Assembly (NCBI GenBank): GCA_903904875.1
Contig: CAIVEC010000034.1
Span: 1 to 43,392 of the forward strand
Origin: an uncultured bacterium
GTDB lineage: Bacteria > Patescibacteriota > Gracilibacteria > Absconditabacterales > Absconditicoccaceae
Direction: 5' to 3'
Length of the DNA: 43,392 nt
In this document: one piece after another, positions 1 through 12,359 of the stretch
How positions within the stretch are numbered: the first letter of the stretch is position 1
Layout of the letters: each line of letters opens with the position of its first letter
Notes under the pieces: generated by a model
Databases searched by the model: none
What the model was told of the DNA's origin: nothing
What the model saw: the letters and a program-made list of their open reading frames with translations, nothing else
Program-made: the position numbers and the translations under genes

Positions 1-24
1 ACTATAAAAAGTCAATTTTAAAAT

Positions 25-43
25 ACCTAGTGTGACCTAGAGA
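25..43. promoter_or_regulatory. Spaced motif TACCTA-N5-ACCTAGA, copy 1
   Basis: The plus strand carries TACCTA, five bases, then ACCTAGA. The same arrangement recurs at about 17142-17160, overlapping a near-consensus promoter. The two half-elements sit about one helical turn apart, as expected of a protein-binding site. The gene served here would lie left of the window or be the small genes nearby. Function is inferred only from recurrence. Confidence 0.3.
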
Positions 44-65
44 ATTATTTTGTATCTGATCTGCA

Positions 66-95
66 ATAAAAAAAGCCCCGGATTTCCGGGGATTA
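66..95 (-). terminator. Rho-independent terminator
   Basis: A CCCCGGA/TCCGGGG stem with a short loop is followed, on the minus strand, by a run of seven T. It lies just past the stop of the small minus-strand gene at 109-309 and would end the ligA / DUF2461 / small-protein transcript. Positions 1-65 hold no gene; they carry the TACCTA-N5-ACCTAGA motif listed separately. Confidence 0.85.
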
Positions 96-108
96 TAATT
101 ATGCATTA

Positions 109-309
109 TTATGCATTTTTTTTAATTTTCATTTCACTTTCATCCTTTTTGATGAGTGCAAATATCACTGCTTTGGGATGTTTGGTCAGGATATCAGTAT
201 TTTCATGTACCCATCGCTGTCCACCATACCGATATTGTTTCCAATATCTTTTGAAGATTCGGTATCTGCCACGAGAACGTGGCGCAGCCGTATAGATAAT
301 ATTTTCCAT
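109..309 (-). CDS. Small basic hypothetical protein (66 aa)
   Basis: An ATG-started frame of 66 codons ending in TAA. The product is rich in Arg, Lys and Tyr in its first half (RSRGRYRIFKRYWKQYRYGG) and ends in a charged tail, so it could bind nucleic acid. I do not recognise a family. It starts 48 bases after the stop of the DUF2461 gene on the same strand and is followed directly by a strong terminator, which fits the last gene of that transcript. No UGA codon occurs in it, so the frame is open under either code. Coding status rests on position and composition only. Confidence 0.5.
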   Translation of the reverse strand: MENIIYTAAPRSRGRYRIFKRYWKQYRYGGQRWVHENTDILTKHPKAVIFALIKKDESEMKIKKNA

Positions 310-356
310 GGTGTATCTTTTATTATTGGTTTATATTTTATCCTCTTATATTTATT

Positions 357-1019
357 CTACAAAAAGAGTCAAGCCTCATTCAGAAAGTCATTCAGTGGCT
401 TTAGTACTTTAAATACGGAAATGCAATAGTCTATAAAATCCTCTTGGAGGACTTTTTTGTCTGAAAGATTATGACCGATGTAGAATGATTTCATTTTCAA
501 AAACTTAGCCGCCTTATGATCCTTATCGAATCATCTCGGTACTTTCTGTAGTTCATCTCCTTGCAATGAACCGAAGATTTTCTTGAATGCTGGCGTACTG
601 ATAATCTTCTCTAATTGCTTATAATGTTTTGCGATATAATTTCTCACTCTTTGTAACGTCAGTGCCGGTGGCATATATAATCCCCCTCAAATAAAACATT
701 CTCCTGGCTCTATATGGACGTAATATCCTGCTCCGATTCAGTGTTTCCCTTCTTCACGGATGATGACTCAGAAATTTCATTTGTAGGGAGACTTATCTTT
801 GGTGAAACGGATATCCCTGTTGAAACGGAATGTCGCATCTTTGACTTCCAGCTTACCGATATTCTTATCAAGCGCACATGTCTTCTCTATCAGCTTCTTG
901 GCGAAATCAAAAAAATTATCCCTTTCCATATGATAGAGATCCCTGTTCTTATTCATCCGTTCGAGATTATTATTCTCTTTGACCGCTTTGAGGAAAGCAA
1001 GGGTTACTTTGGTAATCAT
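357..1019 (-). CDS. DUF2461 family protein (TIGR02453-like)
   Basis: Reads as 220 aa with UGA as Gly, about the usual family length. Family hallmarks are visible: the N-terminal RDIRFTKDKSPYKGNF segment at about residues 69-84, then a YYVHIEPGE stretch and the glycine-rich GGGLYMPPALTLQRVR segment near residues 110-125. Several of those glycines are UGA, so the gene is broken under the standard code. The ATG lies 9 bases after the ligA stop, with an AAGAG sequence five bases upstream, so it is probably co-transcribed with ligA. The family is widespread in bacteria and its biochemical role is not established. Confidence 0.88.
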
Positions 1020-1028
1020 ATACTCTTG

Positions 1029-3149
<2,121 letters not shown>

Positions 3150-3191
3150 TTTTACTTGACTTTTATATGTAAATAATTATATTCATCACAA

Positions 3192-3208
3192 TCAAGATTG
3201 TATCTTGA
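3192..3208. promoter_or_regulatory. Short perfect inverted repeat upstream of ligA
   Basis: TCAAGAT-TGT-ATCTTGA, seven paired bases around three, in the gap between the glycosyltransferase gene and ligA. It is followed toward ligA by ATATAAT-like sequence. It could be an operator or the tip of an RNA hairpin; there is no T-run, so it is not a standard terminator. Confidence 0.3.
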
Positions 3209-3250
3209 GTAGGTATTACTCTGGCGTACAGATGGTACTGATTACCTTAG

Positions 3251-3287
3251 AAAAAGTTCTTCGGCTTGTCCTTAGAACTTTTTTTTT
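3251..3287. terminator. Terminator hairpin after the glycosyltransferase gene
   Basis: AAAAAGTTCT pairs with AGAACTTTTT around a 13-base loop. On the minus strand the stem ends in a five-T run and lies about 10 bases past the stop at 3297. The longer T-run is on the plus strand, so it may work in both directions. Confidence 0.7.
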
Positions 3288-3296
3288 GTATTAGAT

Positions 3297-4688
3297 TTAT
3301 CTTCCTTTAAATACTACGCCAAAGGTAGCTAAAATGATATATGCATCTAAAAACAATGATCGATTCTGGATGTAATAGAGATCCAGTTTTGCTTCTTCTT
3401 CAAAGTCTAAACTATCTCTGCCGAATACTTGCGCATATCCGGTAATTCCTGGTTTGATAGAGAGTAATCTCTTCTGCCGTGATTCATAGTTTTTTACTTC
3501 ATCTGGCAAATGCGGTCTTGGTCATACTAATGACATCGTTCATCGAAGCACACAAAAAAACTGTGGAAGTTCATCGAGCGATGTTTTTCTCAAAAATCTT
3601 CCTACTCTGGTCACTCTTGGATCATTTGCTATTTTTGGCAGAACTCATTGTCTGACATTAGCGTCAGATTGGATAAGTTTTTGATAGAGTTCGTCAGCTT
3701 CTTTACCTCCGTATCCGACACTCATATGGGTGTACATACTGCGAAATTTGAGGAAGGTAAAAAGTTTTCCATGTCTTCCTACTCTTTTGGACTTATAGAA
3801 TATCGGTCAGCGAGAATCTATCTTGATAGCTATAGCTATGAGTATCATCAATCGTGAGGTTATAATAACCAAGAATAATGATGCGAAAAGATCCATAAGT
3901 TTTTTGAGGATGATAGATCGTCCATCAAGCTTGGAATGCTTATATTCCAATGCGATAATATTGTCGATATTTTCTGGCGAATATACAACATCCTCCAAGA
4001 AAAATCATTCGCTGATATGATAAAATCTCGTATTATCGCTGAATCTCACCCTTTCGAACATATTTTGTAATACGTCTTTTTCAAAGCTTCCTACGGCTAC
4101 TACAATGAAATATTCCGTGATATCAATATCATTGATTTCATTATGCGTAGCAAATTCCGTCTTAAAGGAAAATCAGTTTTTGATCTTTTCTATGGCTTTA
4201 TAACTTTCCAAAGTATTGCTTCCTACGATAAGTATCTTATTATTCCCTTCTCTATGTCTTCTCGCTTCCATATAATTCCGCACCTGATCAAAGAGGAAAA
4301 GCACGATAAAGCTCACGAAGGCGCCTACGAGAATGATAAATCTTGAAATTCAGAAAAAGAAAACGAATCCTTGTCCGAAGTATCAGATGAAGGTAATGGT
4401 AATTATCCGATAGAGCCATGTTTTGGTAAATGTCTGGAAATATCTTTGGATAGGTTTATGAAGTTCATAGAGATCTTTGACGATACCGATGATCACAAAC
4501 GCAAATGCGGCAATGATACCGAACGCCATATTCTCCTGATAGTTGATTATCGGTATCTTAAGCTGGACTCCTGGTATCAGATCAGTAAAGAGACGGATTC
4601 TGTACATTACATAGAATATGACAATAATCAAACCAAGATGAAGCATTGGTCTAAACAAACGAAGTAATACATTGTACTTTTGTTTCAT
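3297..4688 (-). CDS. Undecaprenyl-phosphate glycosylphosphotransferase (bacterial sugar transferase)
   Basis: 463 aa membrane enzyme that would load a sugar-1-phosphate onto the polyprenyl phosphate carrier, the first step of surface polysaccharide synthesis. The N-terminal half has several hydrophobic helices (the first near residues 15-30) and a nucleotide-binding-like middle region. The C-terminal third is a typical bacterial sugar transferase domain: [40 protein letters not shown] and [14 protein letters not shown]. The start lies 24 bases after nrnA on the same strand, so dnaE, nrnA and this gene probably form one transcript. It resembles WbaP/EpsL-type enzymes, but the sugar cannot be told from sequence. 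Confidence 0.92.
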
Positions 4689-4711
4689 GGTAGTAGATAC
4701 AGAAGATAAAA

Positions 4712-5719
4712 CTAATGTTCTGTTTTTACCATTGTATTGATATATTTTACTATCTCTTCTATCTGCTGTTCAAATTTCCCTTTGGCAGGCACACCGAATC
4801 CTGCAGCTAATCTATGTCATCATCATCATAACGCTTTTGCTATTTTATTGCAATCTATTTTTCCCTTGCTACGCATTTCTCCTTCAAGTTTTTTCGCTCT
4901 GAGCGATCCTCTGATGATATTTCCTATTTTTCTGATCAAAAGCACCATTTGCGGTCCATCAATATTCTGGATGATATGTAATCCATAGGCGGCTTCTTCC
5001 TGATCAATGTCGTATTTTTTCAATTCATCTTCATCATAATACGTATAGAGTAAATCATCTTTTTGTTTGATCCTATTGAGAAGCAATTGAAGGAATTTTA
5101 TAGAATTCAATGATCTCTTGCGCATAAGATTGTTTACCACAAAATCTTTATCAGCACCAAGTTTAAGCAGTTTCAATACATTGGTAAATGTTCTTATGTG
5201 GTCTTCTTCAAAAAGAAAATTTCCCGAATCCGATGTGATACCTAGATAAAAATAGGTGGCTATCTCCTTATCATAAAATTCTGGTCGCCATTTGTAGGTA
5301 TGTTCAAATAATATTTCACACGTACTTATACTTTTTACGTCTTTTATTAAAATACCATGATCTAGTCCATCGCCAAGATGATGATCAAATGTTATGCTAG
5401 GTTTTTGATTGAAATAACTAGGTTTAGCCTGGCTTAATATTCACATGCGATTGATGCCTGTAAAATCTACGAAGATAAGAAGATCATACTGTTTGTAATC
5501 AAAATTTGTTTTAAGTCTTTTTATCCCCTTGATAAAATCGAATAATTTACTTGGTTTATTGGGTACAAAATACCTTACCTGTTTTTTTTGTTTTTCCAAT
5601 AATCTTCACAATCCCAACATAGCACCTATACAGTCTCCATCTGGACTCATATGTCCAAAAAGCGCTATTTTTTTAGCGTGCTCGATCATGTGTTTAGCTA
5701 TGCTACTGTTTTTGTGCAT
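4712..5719 (-). CDS. DHH/DHHA1 phosphoesterase, NrnA-like
   Basis: 335 aa. The family hydrolyses short oligoribonucleotides or nucleoside phosphates (oligoRNase/pAp phosphatase, or cyclic-dinucleotide breakdown). DHH motifs are present: GHMSPDGDCIG near residues 22-32, FVDFTG, DHHLGDG at about 85, and TSDSGNF. The C-terminal DHHA1 domain ends with GGGGHRLAAGFGVP. Those four consecutive glycines are encoded by four UGA codons in a row (4817-4828), a strong internal proof of the recoding. The ATG lies only 5 bases past the dnaE stop, implying coupling. The stop is TAG. Whether it is NrnA or a GdpP/PgpH-like enzyme cannot be settled here; there are no PAS or GGDEF domains, so NrnA-like is preferred. 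Confidence 0.9.
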
Positions 5720-5724
5720 GCATA

Positions 5725-8604
5725 TTATTTAGCAAGTAAAGTATGTATTTTTTCTATTCCTTCTTCATTGAGAAAAAATGTTTTGTTGCTTATAGTGATT
5801 TCTTGATCACCCTTATGTGTTTGTACTAAAGTTATGAGTTCATTGATTTTTTGCGCACTATCGGGCAAGATGAATGTTGTTTGCTGATGCGGTGATGTTG
5901 TTGATATCTCTTCTGCTTTATGTTCTTCTGATTTGGATTCTCCTAACACCTGTTCTTCTACCGCTGATTGCAATCTCAATGATTTCGCTCTTACTACGGT
6001 CATTTCCGGATCATATTTACTTCCTGCTTGTTTGATCAATTGATCACGAGATACCTTGACTATTTTTTCTATGCTTATCGATCTTCACTTGAATCCTGTA
6101 ATCATCAGGATATCAAATTTCTGGAAATCTAAAACCTCTCTTACGAAAATTTCCGTACTTCCTGATATATCCTCTATCTGGATAAAAAATCATTTTTTCT
6201 TGGCTCTTTGGATATTTTTGATATATCCTACAATCATAAGATTTCAGAAATTCTCTTTTTCCTTGAATTGCGAAATGAAGTTATATCTCTTGATATAGGT
6301 ATAGAGCCCGTCCAATGGATTTCCTGATACAAAGACCTTGAATACTTCGTATTCCAGCATCAGTCTTTCCATCATCGTTGTAGTTGGTCATGGTTTGAGC
6401 GTCATTTTGGTGCTCATTTCCATCATACCAAAGAGTCATGCTCCGGAATCCTTGGATTTTTTCGCTCGTTCCAGGATAGTCTCTACATTCAACAATAAAG
6501 TTCCGCGATCACCGAATTCATCGAATGCTCATGATTTGATCAATCATTCTGTAGATTTTTTGTTGACGATAGGCGCACATCTTTTGATGAAATCCTCCAA
6601 TGTTTGATATGTTCAGTTGGTTTCTCTTTCTTTTTGGATTACTTCACCTATTTCCCATCACAATCCTCTGATACAGAAAAATCATAATCTGATCTCATTT
6701 CCGATTGCAGCTACATGATTGAAGGATTGATTGATATGCGGAGGCAGGACGGGAATTCCTTGATTCTGCGCTTCATAGATATAGACGCTCAATTCGTCGG
6801 TATCCTCTTCTACAGACCTGATCAATGATGCATAAAATTCTACTGGATAATATGCTTTGAGGTAAGCAGTCTGATAGGCAATCATTGCATAACATACCGC
6901 GTGTGATTTATTGAATGAGTATGCTGCCGCCGGTTCTATCATCTTTTCATAGACGTAGATCGCTGTCTCTTTTTTGTAGTCCCTGTATTCCTTGCATCTT
7001 TTTACAAATTCTTTTTTTATCTGGTCGATGATCTCCTTTTTTTTCTTACCTACTCACCTTCTGAGTACGTCAGCTTCTGCAAGTGAAAATCATGCCATGG
7101 ATTGTACCAGGAACATGAGCTGTTCTTGATAGACAGCAATTCCGTAGGTAAGGTTCATGATAGGTGCAAGATCTTCCACGAGTTTAATATTCTCTTTGTC
7201 AGTTTCCTCTTCTCCGTATTTTTCCACTAATACTTCCCTGAGTTCCGCACTCATATAACTGATAGGCTCTTCGCCGTTTTTCCTTGCAATATAATTGGGG
7301 ATAAATTCCATAGGACCTGGACGATAGAGTGCATTCATTGCTACAATATCATTAATAGAATCTGCTTTTAATTTAATTAAGAATTTTCTCATCCCGCTCG
7401 ATTCAAATTGGAATATCCCTGTAGTATTCCCCGCTTGAAATACTTTCTGGAAGGTAAACGGATCTTCCAATGGCGGCTGGAACGAGGTATCGTCAAAGAA
7501 ACGCTGAAACATGTCCGGAAGAGGTTTATGCTCTTTTTCATGTCTTTTCTGGATGATCTTGATGCAATTTTTGATGACGGATAAGTTCCTGAGTCCGAGG
7601 AAATCCATCTTCAAAAGTCAGATAATCTCCAATGTTAATCAGTCATATTGGCTTACAATAGTCGTATCATTTTCTTTGGCATATTGTACAGGTGAATATT
7701 TTGTCACTTTATCTGGTGCAATAATAATACCGCAGGCATGCACACCGAGCTGTCTCATATTGCCTTCCAGTTTTTCTGACAGTTCTGCTGCTTGTTTTAC
7801 TTTTGCATCTGATTCATAGAGTGCTTTGAGTTCTTCTCATACATCTTGTGCTTGCACTGCTTGCATAAGCGACATTTTATCCGGCATGAGTCATGAGATC
7901 TGATTTGATCTTTCAAACGGCACGCCAAGCACTCTGGCTACATCCTTGAATGCTGCTTTGCTTGCCATCTGCATATAGGTTCATATAGAACATACTTGAT
8001 CTTGACCGTATTTTTCCTTTACATATTGTACGACTCTTTCTCTCTGTACATCTTCAAAATCAATATCAAAATCAGGCATTGAAATACGCGCAGGATTGAG
8101 AAATCTCTCAAAGAGCAATCCGAATTGCAAGGGATCAATATCGGTAATCCTTGTCATCCATGCTAATATCGATCATGCTCCTGATCATCTTCCGGGACCT
8201 ACAACAATCATATTCTTTTTGGCCCGACGGACAAAATCCGCTACAATAAGGAAGTAGGAATTGAATCCCATCTCTTTGATCACTTTGAGTTCATATTCCA
8301 AACGATCGATATATTCACCTAAGGTTCCGAATCCTAGTAGTTTATCCTTATTCTCTTCGACAAATTGCTTTTTGAAATTCGTGTATGTCTCTATTGTTAT
8401 TTCATGCAATTCTTCAGGTTTGATTTCCTGTACAGGTTTGGTCAATACTCCTTGATCTGAAATTTTTGTCATTTCCAAAACAGTGTCTTGATCCCATTCC
8501 AGGTCAAATTTATAGTTCATTCATTTATACGCACGGTAACGGAGTTCAAATTCGTGGATATGCATCCGTAAAGAGCTGGCTTGGAAAATAAAATATCGTA
8601 ACAT
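5725..8604 (-). CDS. dnaE: DNA polymerase III alpha subunit, lacking the PHP domain
   Basis: 959 aa replicative polymerase. Catalytic palm motifs are intact: GPGRGSGAGS (about 138-147, two glycines are UGA), the two-aspartate motif SMPDFDIDF (about 174-182) and [10 protein letters not shown] (about 332-341). The fingers ([31 protein letters not shown]), a KSGAFD helix-hairpin-helix region and a C-terminal OB fold follow. The usual N-terminal PHP domain of about 270 residues is absent: PDFD falls near residue 177 instead of about 400 in E. coli. An in-frame TAA (8611-8613), a terminator and another gene lie just upstream, so the domain is not hidden by a frameshift. Starts at 8604, 8565 or 8520 are possible; I give the longest. 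Confidence 0.94.
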
Positions 8605-8662
8605 ATATACTTACGAAAATCCTTATTTTTTTCAAACTAAAATCCATTTTTTTCTATAAAGG

Positions 8663-8690
8663 AAAACCCTGCAGTACTGCAGGGTTTTTT
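8663..8690. terminator. Bidirectional terminator between pilin gene and dnaE
   Basis: A perfect 26-base palindrome, AAAACCCTGCAG/CTGCAGGGTTTT around TA, with a T6 run on the plus strand and TTTTCCTTT on the minus strand. It ends the minus-strand pilin transcript and separates it from dnaE. Confidence 0.8.
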
Positions 8691-8711
8691 ATCTTGGAAA
8701 TCAAGACCGTA

Positions 8712-9101
8712 TTATACTCCAATAACTCCTAACAACCGGAAGATTACACTTACTACCAACCAGCTCACTCCGATAAATATCAGTCCGATAGCTGCTTGTT
8801 TCAAAATTTTGAAACCGTTTTTATATTTGGTATCGTCTCCAGCAGCAGTTACCATTTGGAAACCTCCCCAAAGCAAAATAACCAAAGCAATCAATGCTAA
8901 GATTCCTAATGCCCAGTTGATGAAACTTTTGATAACATCGATTAATTTTCCTCATTGAGCCGTTCCAGTTCCTGAAATTCCTACATTAGATGTAGAAGTT
9001 ACATCACCAAATCCTCATCATTGAGCTAGCGTCACCAAATTTCCTACGCTAAGTATTCCGAGTACTACCACAGATAAAACTTTTAACGATAATTTTTTCA
9101 T
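8712..9101 (-). CDS. Small exported membrane protein, VirB2/TrbC-type pilin-like
   Basis: 129 aa. It has an N-terminal signal sequence (Lys-rich start, hydrophobic run LSVVVLGILSVG), a short Gly/Ser/Thr-rich segment with several UGA glycines, then two hydrophobic helices separated by a charged loop (WGGFQMVTAAGDDTKYKNG). This signal-plus-two-helices plan with a W-G-G-x-x-M motif matches small pilin-like proteins of the TrbC/VirB2 type that are common in candidate-phyla-radiation genomes. No secretion-system genes are nearby, so the role is inferred from topology. A TTGATT-17-ATATAT promoter candidate lies about 60-90 bases upstream. The gene stands alone between a terminator and a divergent promoter region. 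Confidence 0.65.
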
Positions 9102-9232
9102 TTTTTTCTTTTTTTAAACAAATTAAAAAGACTAAGTTACTAATATATATAGATTTATAGAATACAAAATCAAGTTTTTTCTACAAACCGTATTTTATAT
9201 GATACTACAAATTTTTACCCCTTTTGCAACTA

Positions 9233-9313
9233 TTTTTTCCACCCGGGTGGAAAAACCAGTTAACTTAGTTTAGAAGCTGAATTACTAATCATTACACCGC
9301 GGTGAAATGTGGG
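9233..9313. promoter_or_regulatory. Palindrome-rich divergent intergenic region
   Basis: The 270-base gap between the divergent pilin and PBP genes holds a perfect 22-base palindrome TTTTTCCACCCGGGTGGAAAAA (9233-9254) and a second near-palindrome CATTACACCGCGGTGAAATG. Both share a CACC-SS-GGTG core. A longer inverted repeat (TTACTAATCATT ... AATGATTACTAA) encloses the second. Divergent genes need no terminator here, so paired operators or a small RNA are possible. Confidence 0.4.
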
Positions 9314-9371
9314 TTGAAAAAAAACAGCGAATGATTACTAACTGATTTACGACTTTACTGTTATTTTTTTG

Positions 9372-11792
9372 ATGATAAAATCACTATCACATTATAAAAG
9401 TTTTGATCAGAAATTGGAACATTGGTTACAGACCAAGACGTTTTTGAAATATATCAAAGTAAGCAAGGATTTCTATCTGCTCTGTTTTTTCTGATTTCTC
9501 TTCCTAATACTCATACTCAGATTATTTTATCTTCAAGTGATACAGCACAACTATTATGATACTCTTCTCAATCAGCAGCATGTAAGTGAGACTTCGCTCA
9601 AAGCCAAGAGAGGAAATATCTTTGCTGATGATAAAGCGGAAAAGCATATCCAGCTTACCGACAACATCACTATGTATAATATTTTTGTCGATCCAAAATT
9701 TATTTGGGACAAGCAAAAATTTATTGATATCATTACGCCTGTAGTATATAAGCATTTTTGTGAACTCTATGGCATGCAGGAAGTAACAAAACTTCAATGT
9801 ATAAATAATATAGAACAATTTACCCAGACACAAATCATTCCTACTAAACCGCAATTCTTTTACTATGGAAGCGGGATCATTTCCACAGGATACCTTTTAT
9901 ACGATCAGACAGGATATGATCTTCAACTCCAACAAATCCTCAGCGGGTTTACTCCAAATACTGCGTCAAGCCTTATCAAGACAAGACTCAATCAAATGGT
10001 CTATATAGGTATCAAACCAAAAAACTATATTGGATTCTTTGCCAATACCAATTTTCTTGCAGAGCTAGCAAAACTCAATCTCGACTATATAGATATTCAG
10101 AGCAAGAATTACGTATATATAGTACCTGATAGAGTCGGGAATGTGAATAAGGATATCGAACCGCTCAAAAAAATCCTTGATAAGTATTGATATCTTAATA
10201 ACTTTCCAAACCTGGAAAAATCATTTTACAAACAAGAAAATAGGTACGTAAAAATCATTTCTGATGCTAATCCTCTGATTGCCCAACAAATCAAGGATCT
10301 GAAACTTCAATATTATCAAGAACGTTCCCCTGATAAAATCCCTCTGCTTCATTGATTAGGTATGGAATTTTATACTAAGAGATACTATCAATATGGTTCG
10401 TTTCTTTCCAATGTCCTATGATTCGTAGATAAAAGTAATAATGCTTATTATGGCGTGGAACAATATTTTGATGATGTGCTTCGTGGAAAAGACGGAAAAA
10501 TTGTCTGACGTACTTCTGCACGAATCGGACCTGTGGGAGCCAATGAATTTGAATTAGAAAACGCACAAGATGGAAACGATGTCTATCTTACTATAGATAT
10601 CGGTATTCAAAAAGAAGTGGAAAGTATTATCAAAGCATATCATGATATATTGAAAGATGATTCGATCAGCGTATTGGTATATAATCCTTTTAATGGATAT
10701 GTAATATCATCAGCAAGTTATCCTTCGTACAATCCGAACAATTATAATGATGCATTCACCTTGCAGCCTCTTGGGCCGGAATATGGATATATGATTGATG
10801 ACCTGAGTTATATAGAAAATCCCGTGTATATCCAAACAGGAGGAGAATACAGGCTTGCTACCACATACGAAAGAATAGACACTACTATCCCGAAATACAT
10901 AGCAAAAAATGGGTATGGTCCGCAAGTATTGGTGGATAAAAATACTGCTATGGCGTATGAGCCATGAAGCGTCTTTAAGGCATTTACGGTTGCTATATGA
11001 CTTGATACCGATGAAATCAGATTCTATGATCCATATAACGATCCAGGTAAAGTGAAAGTATGACCATTTACCATTAAGAATGCGGATGATGTATGTATGG
11101 GAGATCGGAATTTTCTGCATGCCTTCGTCTGGTCATGTAATATCGGAATGGTTAGGATAGCGCAAAAATTAGGTAAAGAGATCTTTTATAATTATGTGGA
11201 TAAGCTTGGATTCGGAAAAATCACCTGAATAGAAGTAGCGAATGAGGACGCAGGATTTGTAGAATGAGTGACAACTGTTTCTGATGCAAGATTTTTCAAT
11301 AATACCTTTGGACAATGACTTCTGGTCACTCCGATCCAATTGGCTGCTGGATATGGAGCTATCGTCAATGGCTGATATTATGTGAAGCCTACAATAGTAA
11401 AATGAATATTCGATAGAAAAACCAATACCTACTACCCTACCACCAAAAAAATAACGAAACAGATATTCAGACCTGAAACAGCAGAAGCGCTCAAGGTCTG
11501 ACTTTTTGATGTTATGGAACAGAATCCAGAATTGAAATACGCTAAAGTGGAAGGATATCTCCTTGGAGGAAAAACCTGAACATCACAGATTTCCTATAAA
11601 GGGAAATATATGCAAGGTATCTGATGGACCAATGGATCATTCGTCTGAATCATCACCAAAGACGATCCGCAATATGTTATCATCGTTCAGGTACGTAGAC
11701 CAAGGCAGAATCAATGGTGATTTGCAACGGCAGGAAAAATATTCTGAGATATAGCAAAATTCATCATCAATTATTCATTGATAGAGAAATAA
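9372..11792 (+). CDS. Class B penicillin-binding protein (FtsI/PBP2-like transpeptidase)
   Basis: 806 aa. Cross-links peptidoglycan outside the membrane for division or elongation. It has a short cytoplasmic start, one membrane anchor (about 38-56, FGFLFLILILRLFYLQV), an N-terminal dimerisation region with the usual RGNIFADD segment, and a C-terminal transpeptidase domain. Active-site motifs: SxxK is SVFK at S533-K536, SxN is SCN at 588-590, and KTG begins at K734, in GGKTGTSQ. The Gly of KTG is UGA (11577-11579), as is the Gly before SVFK. The ATG at 9372 follows TTTTTTTG with no Shine-Dalgarno sequence. There is no shape or division cluster beside it, so PBP2 and FtsI cannot be told apart. 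Confidence 0.93.
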
Positions 11793-11891
11793 AAAAATAT
11801 TATTGAACAAATGACACGAAGTTAATATTAGTTGAAAACGTGAATGGTTTGTTTACATTTATAGCAATATTTTATATTATTATACTTCAGT

Positions 11892-12260
11892 ATGTTTGGA
11901 AAATTATGAGAAATGAAAAAAATGTACGATAAGTACAAGACTTTACAGAAAGCGCTCAAAAACCTTGTTATCAGAGGAAAGGAAGGAAAATTCACGTGAG
12001 CAGATGGTCTTGAACAAGACGCTATCGTCGTAGATATCAGTGGAGAAATGAAATTGAGAGAACTACATATCAATGATGATTCTTTATTAGACCCTATGAA
12101 AAAATCTCAACTTGAATCACTCATCACCTCTTGTTTCCAAAAAGCACAGACAAAAGCGCAAGAGATAGTCGGAGAAAAAACAAAAGAGATCCTCTGAGTG
12201 GATCCTTCCGATATGGCTAGTATGCTTGGTGGAGGTTGATGAATTCCTGGAATGAACTAA
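11892..12260 (+). CDS. ybaB: YbaB/EbfC nucleoid-associated protein
   Basis: 122 aa DNA-binding nucleoid protein. The start MFGKLGEMKKMYDKY closely matches the family start (MFGKLGDMMKQ-type), which decides for the ATG at 11892 over the internal ones at 11913 and 11922. Also family-like are DAIVVDISGEMKLRELHI in the middle and the Gly-rich tail MLGGGGGIPGMN, where two of five consecutive glycines are UGA. In other bacteria the gene usually sits with dnaX or recR; here it follows the PBP gene by 99 bases. A TATATTATTATAC box lies just upstream of the ATG with no ribosome-binding site. Confidence 0.9.
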
Positions 12261-12269
12261 TACCATATA

Positions 12270-12359
12270 TAATTTTAAGTTTTCCCCTTCGAGGACAAGT
12301 AAGTGCTAAGTTTTAAATAAAATTTTTCTTATACTTAACATTTATCACTTAGCATTGAA
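12270..12359. repeat. Intergenic repeat family 1 (TAAGTGCTAAG), copy 1
   Basis: AT-rich block with TAAGTGCTAAGTTTTAAATAAAA on the left and CTTAACATTTATCACTTAGCATT on the right, the arms being partly complementary. A close copy lies at 23086-23166. This copy fills the gap between the converging ybaB and ispH genes, so it may also work as a two-way terminator. Confidence 0.65.

Noticed and set aside
3160-3290. Possible tRNA between ligA and the glycosyltransferase gene
   Set aside because: Hairpins are present but there is no T-loop GGTTCRA signature, no acceptor stem and no cloverleaf.  No tRNA was found in other gaps either.
4817-4828. (TCA)n microsatellite
   Set aside because: The run is short and falls in frame on a conserved GGGG motif, so it is codon usage and not a simple repeat.
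8521-8712. Hidden PHP domain upstream of dnaE in another frame
   Set aside because: Only about 100 bases separate the longest dnaE start from the stop of the pilin gene, and they hold a terminator and an in-frame TAA.
9522-9854. Minus-strand frame of 110 codons
   Set aside because: Antisense to the N-terminal part of the PBP gene.
10710-11120. Minus-strand frame of 136 codons
   Set aside because: Antisense to the PBP transpeptidase domain, which has all three active-site motifs on the plus strand.
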